From assembly GCA_964352225.1 (NCBI GenBank), contig CAYGRM010000286.1, positions 1 through 8,947 on the forward strand: 8,947 nucleotides of DNA, read 5' to 3'. Shown piece by piece: positions 1 to 6,821 of the stretch. The DNA is from CAJQQY01 sp964352225 (GTDB taxonomy: Bacteria > Bacteroidota > Bacteroidia > Chitinophagales > Saprospiraceae). Below the pieces are notes generated by a model that made no database searches, was not told the DNA's origin, and worked only from the letters and a program-made list of their open reading frames with translations. The translations under genes and the position numbers were made by a program. The first letter of the stretch is position 1; each line of letters starts with the position of its first letter.

Positions 1-254
1 GTAATTTTAGGTTATGAATAATAATTTATTGCTTATTCAAGTAATGAAGTTGCTAAAAGTTAATCCTCCAACTTACATGAAACGCATTTTAGTAATTGAA
101 ATTCAACTATCTTTCCCAAAATTATCAAGCTGTAAATCTTGCTTCGAGCTGTGAACTTATAAATATTAGCAGCGTTGCAATTGATGTTATATTTCACCTT
201 TTTTTATCCAAAAGACTAAAAATAATTTTAGTTGGAATAAACTTCCCCCACAGT
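1..254. other. Upstream stretch with no convincing gene
   Basis: I see no supported gene here. The reading frame of the downstream YitT gene stays open back to a TTG at 96, but the extra 53 residues are not YitT-like, so they were not included. A 25-codon frame at 77-154 (+) begins MKRILVIE, which resembles the first strand of response-regulator receiver domains, but it runs into unrelated sequence and stops. It is either chance or a very short relic. Positions 1-21 read VILGYE followed by two stops and could be the tail of an upstream gene, which cannot be tested here. The segment probably carries the YitT promoter. TAATTTTA at 223-230 matches seven of eight positions of the Bacteroidota -7 consensus, without a clear -33 element. 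Confidence 0.5.
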
Positions 255-1163
255 ATGAAATCAAAAAGTTATCAATTACTCATAGAATATTTTCAGATTT
301 CGTTAGGAATATTATTAGCTAGTGTTGGGTTAAAAGCATTTTTGTTACCAAATGGTTTTTTGGATGGAGGAGTTACTGGGATTGCCATTTTAATCAATAC
401 GCAATGGGAAGTTAATGTGTCTTATCTGTTGATCGCTCTTAGCCTTCCATTTTTATTGTTGGCGTATTTCACGCTTTCCAAAAGGATACTTATTAAGTCC
501 ATCATCAGTATTATTGGTTTAGCCATCTTTATTGAATTTGAAACCTTTTCACCGATTACCGAGGATAAATTATTGATTTCAATTTTTGGAGGTCTATTGG
601 TTGGGCTGGGATTGGGAATCACTATTCGAAATGGGGCAGTACTCGATGGAGCAGAGATACTCGGCGTTTTTTTGAATGATAGATTTAATTTGCCGATCGG
701 TCAAGTCATCTTGTTTTTTAATATTATCCTATTTGGGATCACGGCATTTGTACTATCTACCGAGATCGCCTTGTATTCTATTTTGACTTATATCGTAACG
801 GCGAAGGTGACCGATTTTGTGATTGAAGGTTTTGAGGATTTTATCGGAGTGATGATTGTTTCTTCTCGGTTTCGGGAGATTGAGAAAAATATCATTGAAA
901 AAGTCGGGGCAGGCATGACCCTCTACAAAGGGGAAAAAGGATATGGCAATAATGGTGAGTTAAATGAATTTATGATTATTCATACGGTCGTCAATCGGAT
1001 TGATATTCGAAAAGTTCATCAAGTGATTGATGAAATTGATGAGAATGCTTTTGTGGTAGAGTATGATGTCAATAATATTAAGGGGGGTGTTTTAAGAAGA
1101 TATTTAGATCGGAAAAAAGAGCGGAAACTAGATCCTAACTTGTTTTCTGGAACTGAGAATTAG
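255..1163 (+). CDS. YitT family membrane protein (DUF161 + DUF2179)
   Basis: This is a 302-residue inner-membrane protein of the YitT family, whose biochemical function is not established. Hydrophobic segments lie at about residues 11-31, 56-74, 78-95, 105-124, 148-168 and 171-190. The glycine-rich stretches LPNGFLDGGVTGIA (31-44) and RNGAVLDGAEILG (125-137) are the internally repeated half-motifs typical of the DUF161 fold. Residues about 195-282 form the soluble C-terminal DUF2179 domain (IGVMIVSS, GAGMTLYKGEKGY, IRKVHQVIDEIDENAFV). I chose the ATG at 255 because it puts the first helix near the N-terminus and gives the usual family length of around 300 residues. The longer frame from TTG 96 adds 53 residues lacking family features. 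The stop lies 8 bp from the stop of the convergent regulator gene. The family call is strong; any transport substrate would be a guess. Confidence 0.93.
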   Translation: MKSKSYQLLIEYFQISLGILLASVGLKAFLLPNGFLDGGVTGIAILINTQWEVNVSYLLIALSLPFLLLAYFTLSKRILIKSIISIIGLAIFIEFETFSPITEDKLLISIFGGLLVGLGLGITIRNGAVLDGAEILGVFLNDRFNLPIGQVILFFNIILFGITAFVLSTEIALYSILTYIVTAKVTDFVIEGFEDFIGVMIVSSRFREIEKNIIEKVGAGMTLYKGEKGYGNNGELNEFMIIHTVVNRIDIRKVHQVIDEIDENAFVVEYDVNNIKGGVLRRYLDRKKERKLDPNLFSGTEN

Positions 1164-1171
1164 AAGTAAAA

Positions 1172-1900
1172 TTAATACATCAAATTTTTGATGTTATCCA
1201 TATAACCTCGACTCACTCTGACGACATCTCCATTTTTCATTTTTACGTCATAGCTACTGACGTATTTTTCGACGCTTTCAATGAATTGCAGATTAATTAC
1301 CGACGAGCGATGAACTCGAATAAAAAATTTAGGATTTAATTTTTCTTCCAATTTACTGATGCCATAATTACTTAGATAATTAGATTGATCGACCACTAAT
1401 TTGGAATAATCTCCATCTGCTTCGATTCGGATAATATCTTTTACGGCAATCGTGATGAGTTTTTTTCCTGACTGAACAAGGATGCGATCTGGAAAATTTT
1501 GCTTTTCCATGATGACGTTTTCAGCTAGCGGAGTAATTGTAAGAGCATTGTTATGTTCATTGATTCGGCTTACTGCTTTTTGAAATCTTTCTTTGGTGTA
1601 AGGTTTTAACAAATAATCAACTGCATGAACTTCAAATGCTTTTAATGCGTACTGATCGTAAGCCGTGGAGAAAATAATTTGAGGAATTTCTTCTAAATGG
1701 GGGAGTACTTCAAAGCCAGTCATTCCAGGCATTTGAATATCTAAAAAAATCAAATCAGGTTTGAACTCATTGATGATTTTAATGGCATCCACTCCGTTAT
1801 TGGCTTCTCCCATCAAGATTAGATTTGGGTAATCACTCAGGTATTCCTTGATGAGTTTTCTCCCTGCTGACTCATCATCGATAATCACTACTTTCTTCAT
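1172..1900 (-). CDS. LytTR-family response regulator
   Basis: This is a 242-residue cytoplasmic transcription regulator of the LytR/AlgR type. The receiver domain spans about 1-118 with all expected residues: acidic pair D8/D9, phosphoacceptor D54 in FLDIQMPG, S78/T79 in the switch position, and K99 in LLKP. A linker follows, then a LytTR DNA-binding domain at about 137-240. That domain shows IIRIEADGDY (156-165), FFIRVHRSSVINL (192-204) and VSRGYMDNIK (229-238), the usual signature of this ten-stranded fold. It is the second gene of an operon with the LytS-type kinase. The kinase stop TGA overlaps this ATG by 4 bp (ATGA), so the two are very probably translationally coupled, and this fixes the start. 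The receiver looks fully functional. Its DNA targets are not evident from the window. Confidence 0.96.
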   Translation of the reverse strand: MKKVVIIDDESAGRKLIKEYLSDYPNLILMGEANNGVDAIKIINEFKPDLIFLDIQMPGMTGFEVLPHLEEIPQIIFSTAYDQYALKAFEVHAVDYLLKPYTKERFQKAVSRINEHNNALTITPLAENVIMEKQNFPDRILVQSGKKLITIAVKDIIRIEADGDYSKLVVDQSNYLSNYGISKLEEKLNPKFFIRVHRSSVINLQFIESVEKYVSSYDVKMKNGDVVRVSRGYMDNIKNLMY

Positions 1901-2964
1901 ATGGAAAATTCAATTTTTAATCCTTGCGGAACATTATCAGATATTTTCATTTCACTTCCATACATTTTTTCCAACCGTAATTTGGTATTGGTTAATCCAA
2001 CGCCGACGTCAAACATTTTACTTTTATCCGCAACCCCAACGCCGGTGTCTGAAACTTCAAACTGAATTTTTTCTCCCACTTTCTGAATCCGAATGGAAAT
2101 TTCTCCGCCTTCAATCAATGAGGCTAATCCATGCTTTAAAGAATTTTCTACCAAGGGTTGTAAAATCATCGGAGGTACTTTTTCTTTTCTAATATTTTGC
2201 GGAACATCAACGATAATTCTAAGTCGATCTTCAAAGCGAGCTTTTTCTAAATCAAGATATTTTTCGACAAACTCTAATTCATCTTCCAATGGAACCAATT
2301 CTGTTTTGGTAGCTTTTAATTGATATCGAAATAGGTCAGAAAGTTTGGCAATGAGCTCTCTAGTTGCTTCATTTTCAGAAGGAACAGATGCGCTGATAGT
2401 ATTAAATACATTGTATAAAAAATGTGGATTTAATTGTGCTTTCAATGCCGACAATTCGCTTTTCAAAGCTGCTTCTGATAAGGCCGCTTTTTGTTTTAAG
2501 TGACGTTGACTAGTGTGATAATATTCATAAGAATGCAGTAACCCAAATTGCAAGACATAAAACAAGGCAGGAATATAAAGATCCCAAACTGATCCACTTC
2601 CGTCTAAATGAAACCAGCCTATGGATTCCGCTAGAAAGTAATAAACTTGTTGGCAAGTGATTATCCAAAATGGTAGGATTGCCAAATGAATAAGTGCTCG
2701 TTTTTGGAGAGATAGATTTTTTAATCGTCTAAAAATTAGCCACCAAACTGGAAGTGAAAACAAAAGTATAGTAAAGTATTGTAACCCAGACTGCCGCATA
2801 ATATAAATAGGATGGAATAATTCACTAAGTGATCCTGTACCGTCATAGCGGTTAAAATACAGGGTTATATAATAGACATAGGCAAAGAAAAAATAAAACC
2901 CAATGACCACTAATATTTCATAGCGATAAACTCCAAAAGTCTTTTTTTGCAAAAACGGATTCAT
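1897..2964 (-). CDS. LytS/YehU-type sensor histidine kinase
   Basis: This is a 355-residue membrane sensor kinase of the His_kinase (PF06580) class that phosphorylates LytTR regulators. The N-terminal half has four predicted membrane helices (about 14-36, 60-78, 90-111 and 128-146) and no extracytoplasmic sensor domain, so sensing would be within or at the membrane, or through a partner. A short helical linker (about 152-177) leads to the phosphorylation motif LNPHFLYNVFNTI with H181. The ATPase domain has the N box PLVENSLKHG (270-279), a DTGVG motif (306-310) and GVGLTNTKLRL (321-331). All catalytic motifs are present. The gene ends in the ATGA overlap with the regulator gene, so the pair forms one operon. 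The start ATG at 2964 gives a short charged N-terminus before helix 1. Upstream lies the long inverted repeat; no clear promoter was found. The stimulus is unknown. Confidence 0.95.
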   Translation of the reverse strand: MNPFLQKKTFGVYRYEILVVIGFYFFFAYVYYITLYFNRYDGTGSLSELFHPIYIMRQSGLQYFTILLFSLPVWWLIFRRLKNLSLQKRALIHLAILPFWIITCQQVYYFLAESIGWFHLDGSGSVWDLYIPALFYVLQFGLLHSYEYYHTSQRHLKQKAALSEAALKSELSALKAQLNPHFLYNVFNTISASVPSENEATRELIAKLSDLFRYQLKATKTELVPLEDELEFVEKYLDLEKARFEDRLRIIVDVPQNIRKEKVPPMILQPLVENSLKHGLASLIEGGEISIRIQKVGEKIQFEVSDTGVGVADKSKMFDVGVGLTNTKLRLEKMYGSEMKISDNVPQGLKIEFSI

Positions 2965-3069
2965 AAATTTTTTTTTGTAAAACTAATATTTTAAAAAAGG
3001 TTTACGTTGACTCAATGCTGAAAATTACTTTAACTGATGTTACGCGCCAGGATTTAGATACTTGTTTCC

Positions 3070-3387
3070 CTACTTTTTTTTCTTGATGAAAAAAAGTAGC
3101 AAAAAAAATCAAGGCTGTATTCTTTTTTTAACGGAAAATCGAATTCCAAAAGGCTAAACAGTTTAAACTCGACCGTCTAAGAAAATCTAATCTCTCCTTC
3201 GTCGAGAAGATTTTCTAAGCCGACCTCAAACAGTAAACTGTTCTTAACGCCTTTTTAAACCCAATTTTCCTAAAAAGAATAAGGCCGAGCATTAAATGGT
3301 AACATTCCTTTTTCAAATTGAAAGGAAAACGTGACGATTTATATAAGGTCTTGATTTTTCTTACTTTTTTTTATTAAGGAAAAGTAG
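3070..3387. repeat. Long imperfect inverted repeat, MITE-like or structured interspersed repeat
   Basis: This non-coding 318-bp segment folds back on itself along most of its length. The ends form a terminal inverted repeat of about 40-45 bp: 3070-3114 matches the reverse complement of 3347-3387 with small gaps. Inner arms pair in order: TATTCTTTTT 3118-3127 with 3272-3281, GGAAAAT 3133-3139 with 3264-3270, AAAAGGC 3148-3154 with 3249-3255, AACAGTTTA 3157-3165 with 3234-3242, and CTAAGAAAATCT 3177-3188 with 3208-3219 (one mismatch). TCTC 3191-3194 and GAGA 3204-3207 close the centre. Each end also has its own small hairpin, for example CTACTTTTTTT/AAAAAAAGTAG at 3070-3099. The right arm carries an extra block (about 3283-3346) with a hairpin at 3305-3327. 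I see no ORF and no clear target-site duplication. From memory, similar T-rich CTTGAT/ATCAAG hairpins recur between genes in Cytophagales genomes; this was not checked. The rest of 2965-3417 shows nothing else. Confidence 0.75.
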
Positions 3388-3417
3388 AGAAGTGGAGGTT
3401 TTAAAAAGTACGTAAAT

Positions 3418-4089
3418 TTATTCAGCTTTTTTCTCTTCAAATACCCACCAAGTTTCTCCACTTGAAGGATGAAAGCTTACTTTTAAGATTCCATCATTCG
3501 CTTGAATCAGATATCTTCCTTTGATGTCAAGGTATTTATCATTTTGGGTGGCATTGAATTTTCCATCAATATAATTGAATACAACTCCATTGGAAAAGCT
3601 GAGTTTAATGTTGTATTTCCCTTGGTTGACTTCCGAAGAGGATAGAATTTTTTCTGCGAATATATTATTTGAGCTTCCAGCTTTTTCTTTTTTGGGTTGC
3701 TGGGATTTTTTCTTTTTTTCCACTTTTGGATGATCGTAATCATTATCTCCAAATCCGTCTAAAGCAGCAGCTTCGGCGGTGGTATAAATTCTTAAGCGTT
3801 TTTGCTCAATCGTAAATTCCTCAGATTTGAACTTTCGATAAGAGGGATAAATAGTCAAGTGTACATCGCCTTCATAAATCACAGCATTGTCAGATTTTAT
3901 AGTTTCCTTATTTTTTTTCGTCAAGTAAACCTTATAGGTAGTTCCTGCTGGATAGTGAATTAGTTGCTCTGTTTTTCCATCCAAACTTTCTACCACAAAC
4001 GTTACATAATCATTGGTCTGTTCTTTTCCAAAAGAGGTAAGGTAAACAGCGCTAATCAAAATAGAAATTAGAATTAATCGAAGTTTCAT
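3418..4089 (-). CDS. Exported protein of unknown family
   Basis: This is a 223-residue protein that I do not recognise. A signal peptide is evident at 1-21: basic MKLR, a hydrophobic core, and probable cleavage after SFG (S19 at -3, G21 at -1). There is no lipobox cysteine, so the mature protein is probably periplasmic or loosely attached to a membrane. Residues about 26-105 look beta-rich (alternating hydrophobics such as YVTFVVESL and HLTIYPSYRKF). A lysine-, glutamine- and serine-rich linker at about 122-140 separates this from a second beta-rich part (about 142-220) containing NIKLSFSNGVVFNY and a tryptophan pair near the end (GETWWVFEE). The gene stands alone, divergent from the outer-membrane barrel gene. 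Its 3' end is 30 bp from the long inverted repeat. A good -7 promoter match lies upstream. It may serve the neighbouring outer-membrane protein, but that rests on position only. Confidence 0.82.
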   Translation of the reverse strand: MKLRLILISILISAVYLTSFGKEQTNDYVTFVVESLDGKTEQLIHYPAGTTYKVYLTKKNKETIKSDNAVIYEGDVHLTIYPSYRKFKSEEFTIEQKRLRIYTTAEAAALDGFGDNDYDHPKVEKKKKSQQPKKEKAGSSNNIFAEKILSSSEVNQGKYNIKLSFSNGVVFNYIDGKFNATQNDKYLDIKGRYLIQANDGILKVSFHPSSGETWWVFEEKKAE

Positions 4090-4125
4090 AATTATTGTTT
4101 TTTAAAATTTGATAAAATAATACCT

Positions 4126-4133
4126 CAAAGTTA
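4126..4133 (-). promoter_or_regulatory. Candidate -7 promoter element for the exported-protein gene
   Basis: Read on the minus strand, TAACTTTG is an exact match to the Bacteroidota -7 consensus TAnnTTTG. It lies 36 bp before the ATG at 4089, a plausible leader length. No TTTG-type -33 element is found 19-21 bp further upstream; the nearest TTG is only 9 bp away. In a divergent gap of this size an exact match is somewhat unlikely by chance but not rare, so this is a moderate call. Confidence 0.4.
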
Positions 4134-4185
4134 AGGGTAACCCAACCTCACTTTCTACTAGTTTCCGACGAATGGACAAATAAGC

Positions 4186-4214
4186 CGTTGAATGACATTT
4201 GATGTTATTCATCG
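4186..4214. promoter_or_regulatory. Imperfect dyad in the divergent intergenic region, possible operator
   Basis: TGAATGACA (4189-4197) and TGTTATTCA (4203-4211) form a 9-bp inverted repeat with one mismatch (G-T in RNA) around a 5-nt spacer. CG at 4186-4187 pairs with CG at 4213-4214 beyond a single mismatch. It sits near the middle of the gap between two divergent genes, where one bound regulator could act on both promoters. The symmetry suits a dimeric helix-turn-helix protein better than LytTR proteins, which usually bind direct repeats. The binding protein is unknown. Confidence 0.3.
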
Positions 4215-4265
4215 AAGCAATCTGCTACTCACCGAATTCCACTATTAATATCAATTCATTTCCAT

Positions 4266-4273
4266 CAACTTTG
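4266..4273 (+). promoter_or_regulatory. Weak candidate -7 element for the outer-membrane barrel gene
   Basis: CAACTTTG matches seven of eight positions of the Bacteroidota -7 consensus TAnnTTTG and ends 41 bp before the ATG at 4315. No TTG-like -33 element is seen at the expected spacing. It is the best plus-strand candidate in the gap, but it could be chance. Confidence 0.22.
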
Positions 4274-4314
4274 AATTATCAAATTATTAATGACTTCGTA
4301 AAACTTAATTTATC

Positions 4315-6732
4315 ATGAAATTTCAATTACAAAAAATTATCACCTTATTACTCATCTGTATTTTTAGCCAATATCTAAATGCCCAAATTGGTCAAATAAA
4401 AGGAATGGTTTCAGACGAAAAAGAACCTTTATCTTTTACCACAATTATTTTAAAATCTGCAGCTGATTCTTCGATGGTCAAAGCAGAAATCACTTCCGAT
4501 AATGGAAGTTTTGTTTTTTCTAACATTACATTCACAAAATATTTTGTAGAAGTATCTTATGTTGGAATGAAAGATTTTAGCTCGGATATTTTCGAACTAA
4601 ATCAAGGAATATTAGTACTTCCAAAAATTATTTTACGACCTAATTCCAATGAGATGCAAGAAATAGAAGTGGTTGCTAGGCGTCCGATGATTGAAGTGCA
4701 GGCAGACAAAACGGTGTTCAATGTGGAGAATACTTTGAACTCGACGGGGACGAATGGTTTTGAACTTTTGAGAAAAGCGCCAGGAGTAATTATTGACAAT
4801 AATAATAACATCATTCTCGAAGGGAAAACTGGCGTACAGATTTTTATCAATGGAAAACCATCACCTTTGGCAGGTGAAGATTTGACTAATTTTTTGAGTA
4901 CGTTGCAATCTTCTGATATAGATAAAATAGAAATAATTACTCAACCTTCTTCCAAATATGATGCAGCTGGAAATGCAGGGATCATAAATATTCAGCTAAA
5001 AAAAGACAAACGATTAGGAACGAACGGAACTGTTTCAGCAGGTTATGCTTATGGAAAAAATGGTCGAGCTAACTCTTCGATTAGTTTAAATAATCAAACC
5101 AAGACTTCCAATTTTTTTGGAAGCTATAATAATAGTTTTGGGGAGACCTTTGATTTTATGAATTTAGATAGAATTCAAAATAACGTTCGTTATGATTCTA
5201 AAACTGAAAATCTGCGAAATTCAACATCAAATAATTTTAGAGTTGGGTTTGATTTTTTTTCAAAAACGAATCACACTTTTGGTATTTTGTTGAATGGTAA
5301 TTTTTATGATGTTACTAGAAACGGAGAAACTACTACTCCAATTATTCCTCAAAATTCAGGCGAGTTAGTGCAGGTTTTAGCAGCACGAACGGTAAGTGAA
5401 AATGAGAGTGTTAACTTAGCTGGAAATTTGAATTATAAATTTGCAGATACTTCTGGTCATGAATTATTAATTGATTTAGATTATGGAAAATATGAAAGAA
5501 CCAGAACTAGTTTTCAACCCAATACCTATTTTGATCCAACTGGGGAAATACTTTCAGTTGCTGATTATCGAATGTTGACACCAATCAATATTGACATCAT
5601 TACAGCTAAAGCAGATTATTCGCAAAAGTTTTTTGGAGGGAAATTAAGTTTTGGTGGAAAATATTCCATCGTGAAAACTGATAATACTTTTAATTTTTTT
5701 AATGTGTTCAGCGGAGAGGATGTATTGAATTCTGAAAGAAGTAACACATTTGAATACACGGAAAATATCAATGCTGCCTATTTTAATTTTTATCAAAAAA
5801 TAAATAAATGGACGCTGCAAGCTGGGCTAAGAATGGAGCAAACTATTTCAGAGGGAAACTTGATTAGCACTCAAATTAATAGTGATGATAATGTAAAAAG
5901 AAATTACTATGATTGGTTTCCGAGTGGCGGAATCACTTACGCCCCTACCTATAAAAACTCTTGGGCACTAAATTATAGTCGTAGAATTCAACGACCTAAT
6001 TATGCTTCACTTAATCCATTTGAATATCAATTAGATGAGTTGAGTTTTTCCAAAGGGAATCCATTTTTGCAACCTCAATACACTAATAATATTAAGTTAT
6101 CTCACACCTACAAATATCGTTTGACGACTTCCTTGAGCTATAGCCGAATCAATGATTTCTTTGCCAATGTAACTGAAACACAAGGTGAAACTCAAAACTT
6201 TTTGATCACTAGAAATATTGCAAATCAAGAAGTTTGGAATATTGGAATTAGTCTACCTGTTGATCTAAATAAATGGTGGAGTGTGTATGCAAGTGTGAAT
6301 GCGTATCATTCTTCCTATCAAGGAAATGACGACAAATTTGTTTCGGTAGATCAAACTACCGTGAGTCTTTATGCCCAGAATTCATTTATCCTACCGAAAG
6401 ATTTTCGTTTAGAAATTTCAGGATGGTTTAGTTCTCCATCGGTCTGGGGCGGGACTTATTTGACTAAATCAATGGGGTCATTGGATATTGCGATTCAGAA
6501 AAAGTTTTTGAATGATCGATTGTCTCTCCGAGTTGCTGCAAGTGATATTTTATTTACTTCGTTTTGGCGAGCGGACATGCGATTTGGAGATTTGTACATT
6601 GATGGAAGTGGTGGTTGGGAAAGTCGACAGGTGAAAGTTAATTTGAGTTATCGATTCGGCAGAAATGAAATCCGTAAGAATCGAAACCGAAAAACTGGTT
6701 TGGAAGAAGAAGGGAAAAGAGCAGGTAACTAA
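4315..6732 (+). CDS. TonB-receptor-like outer-membrane beta-barrel protein (OMP_b-brl_3 type)
   Basis: This complete 805-residue outer-membrane protein has a signal peptide at 1-23 (cleavage after LNA). A carboxypeptidase-regulatory-like beta-sandwich follows at about 27-105 (IKGMVSDEKEPLSFTTI, then SYVGMKDFS). A plug-like domain lies at about 118-230, with FELLRKAPGV, VQIFINGKPSPLAG, IDKIEIITQPSSKYDAAG and GIINIQLKK. The rest is a long beta-barrel of the PF14905 type, including YAPTYKNSWALNYSRRIQRP and LNPFEYQLDELSFSKGNPFL, both typical of this family. It closes with VNLSYRFGRNEI and the usual charged, basic tail. No obvious TonB box is visible at the mature N-terminus, which is common in this subfamily. 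The members' substrates are mostly unknown. There is no SusD-like partner next door, which argues against a classical glycan-uptake locus. The gene ends just before the bidirectional terminator hairpin. Confidence 0.93.
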   Translation: MKFQLQKIITLLLICIFSQYLNAQIGQIKGMVSDEKEPLSFTTIILKSAADSSMVKAEITSDNGSFVFSNITFTKYFVEVSYVGMKDFSSDIFELNQGILVLPKIILRPNSNEMQEIEVVARRPMIEVQADKTVFNVENTLNSTGTNGFELLRKAPGVIIDNNNNIILEGKTGVQIFINGKPSPLAGEDLTNFLSTLQSSDIDKIEIITQPSSKYDAAGNAGIINIQLKKDKRLGTNGTVSAGYAYGKNGRANSSISLNNQTKTSNFFGSYNNSFGETFDFMNLDRIQNNVRYDSKTENLRNSTSNNFRVGFDFFSKTNHTFGILLNGNFYDVTRNGETTTPIIPQNSGELVQVLAARTVSENESVNLAGNLNYKFADTSGHELLIDLDYGKYERTRTSFQPNTYFDPTGEILSVADYRMLTPINIDIITAKADYSQKFFGGKLSFGGKYSIVKTDNTFNFFNVFSGEDVLNSERSNTFEYTENINAAYFNFYQKINKWTLQAGLRMEQTISEGNLISTQINSDDNVKRNYYDWFPSGGITYAPTYKNSWALNYSRRIQRPNYASLNPFEYQLDELSFSKGNPFLQPQYTNNIKLSHTYKYRLTTSLSYSRINDFFANVTETQGETQNFLITRNIANQEVWNIGISLPVDLNKWWSVYASVNAYHSSYQGNDDKFVSVDQTTVSLYAQNSFILPKDFRLEISGWFSSPSVWGGTYLTKSMGSLDIAIQKKFLNDRLSLRVAASDILFTSFWRADMRFGDLYIDGSGGWESRQVKVNLSYRFGRNEIRKNRNRKTGLEEEGKRAGN

Positions 6733-6754
6733 AAAAGATAAAGCTGATTTTAAA

Positions 6755-6799
6755 AACCAGAAGTCCTTCCAAAATATTGAATTGGAAGGACTTCTGGTT
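6755..6799. terminator. Bidirectional intrinsic terminator hairpin
   Basis: The arms AACCAGAAGTCCTTCCAA (6755-6772) and its exact complement (6782-6799) form a perfect 18-bp stem with a 9-nt loop. On the plus strand it is followed by ATTTT, 22 bp after the stop of the barrel gene. On the minus strand it is followed by TTTTTAAA, 22 bp after the stop of the receiver gene. Near-equal spacing from both convergent genes and T-rich tails on both sides support termination in both directions. Confidence 0.85.
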
Positions 6800-6821
6800 A
6801 TTTTAAAATTTAAAATTTCAT

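Noticed and set aside
96..254. N-terminal extension of the YitT gene from a TTG start
   Set aside because: The added 53 residues have no YitT features, and the ATG at 255 gives the normal family length and helix order.
1848..2323. Open plus-strand frames opposite the histidine kinase
   Set aside because: They are antisense to a gene with all kinase motifs and encode low-complexity, unrecognisable sequence, so they are by-products of the real gene.
2978..2985. TAGTTTTA on the minus strand as a promoter -7 element for the kinase operon
   Set aside because: It would place the transcription start only a few bases before the ATG and lacks a -33 element at proper spacing. It is likely a chance match in AT-rich DNA.
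4183..4210. Possible LytTR direct-repeat site (two GTT-centred motifs in the divergent gap)
   Set aside because: The two GTT cores are 17 bp apart rather than about two helical turns, and the flanks match the consensus poorly. The segment is better described as an inverted repeat.
4315..6732. SusC/SusD-type glycan utilisation locus
   Set aside because: No SusD-like lipoprotein, glycoside hydrolase or anti-sigma factor gene lies nearby, and the barrel type is PF14905-like rather than SusC-like.
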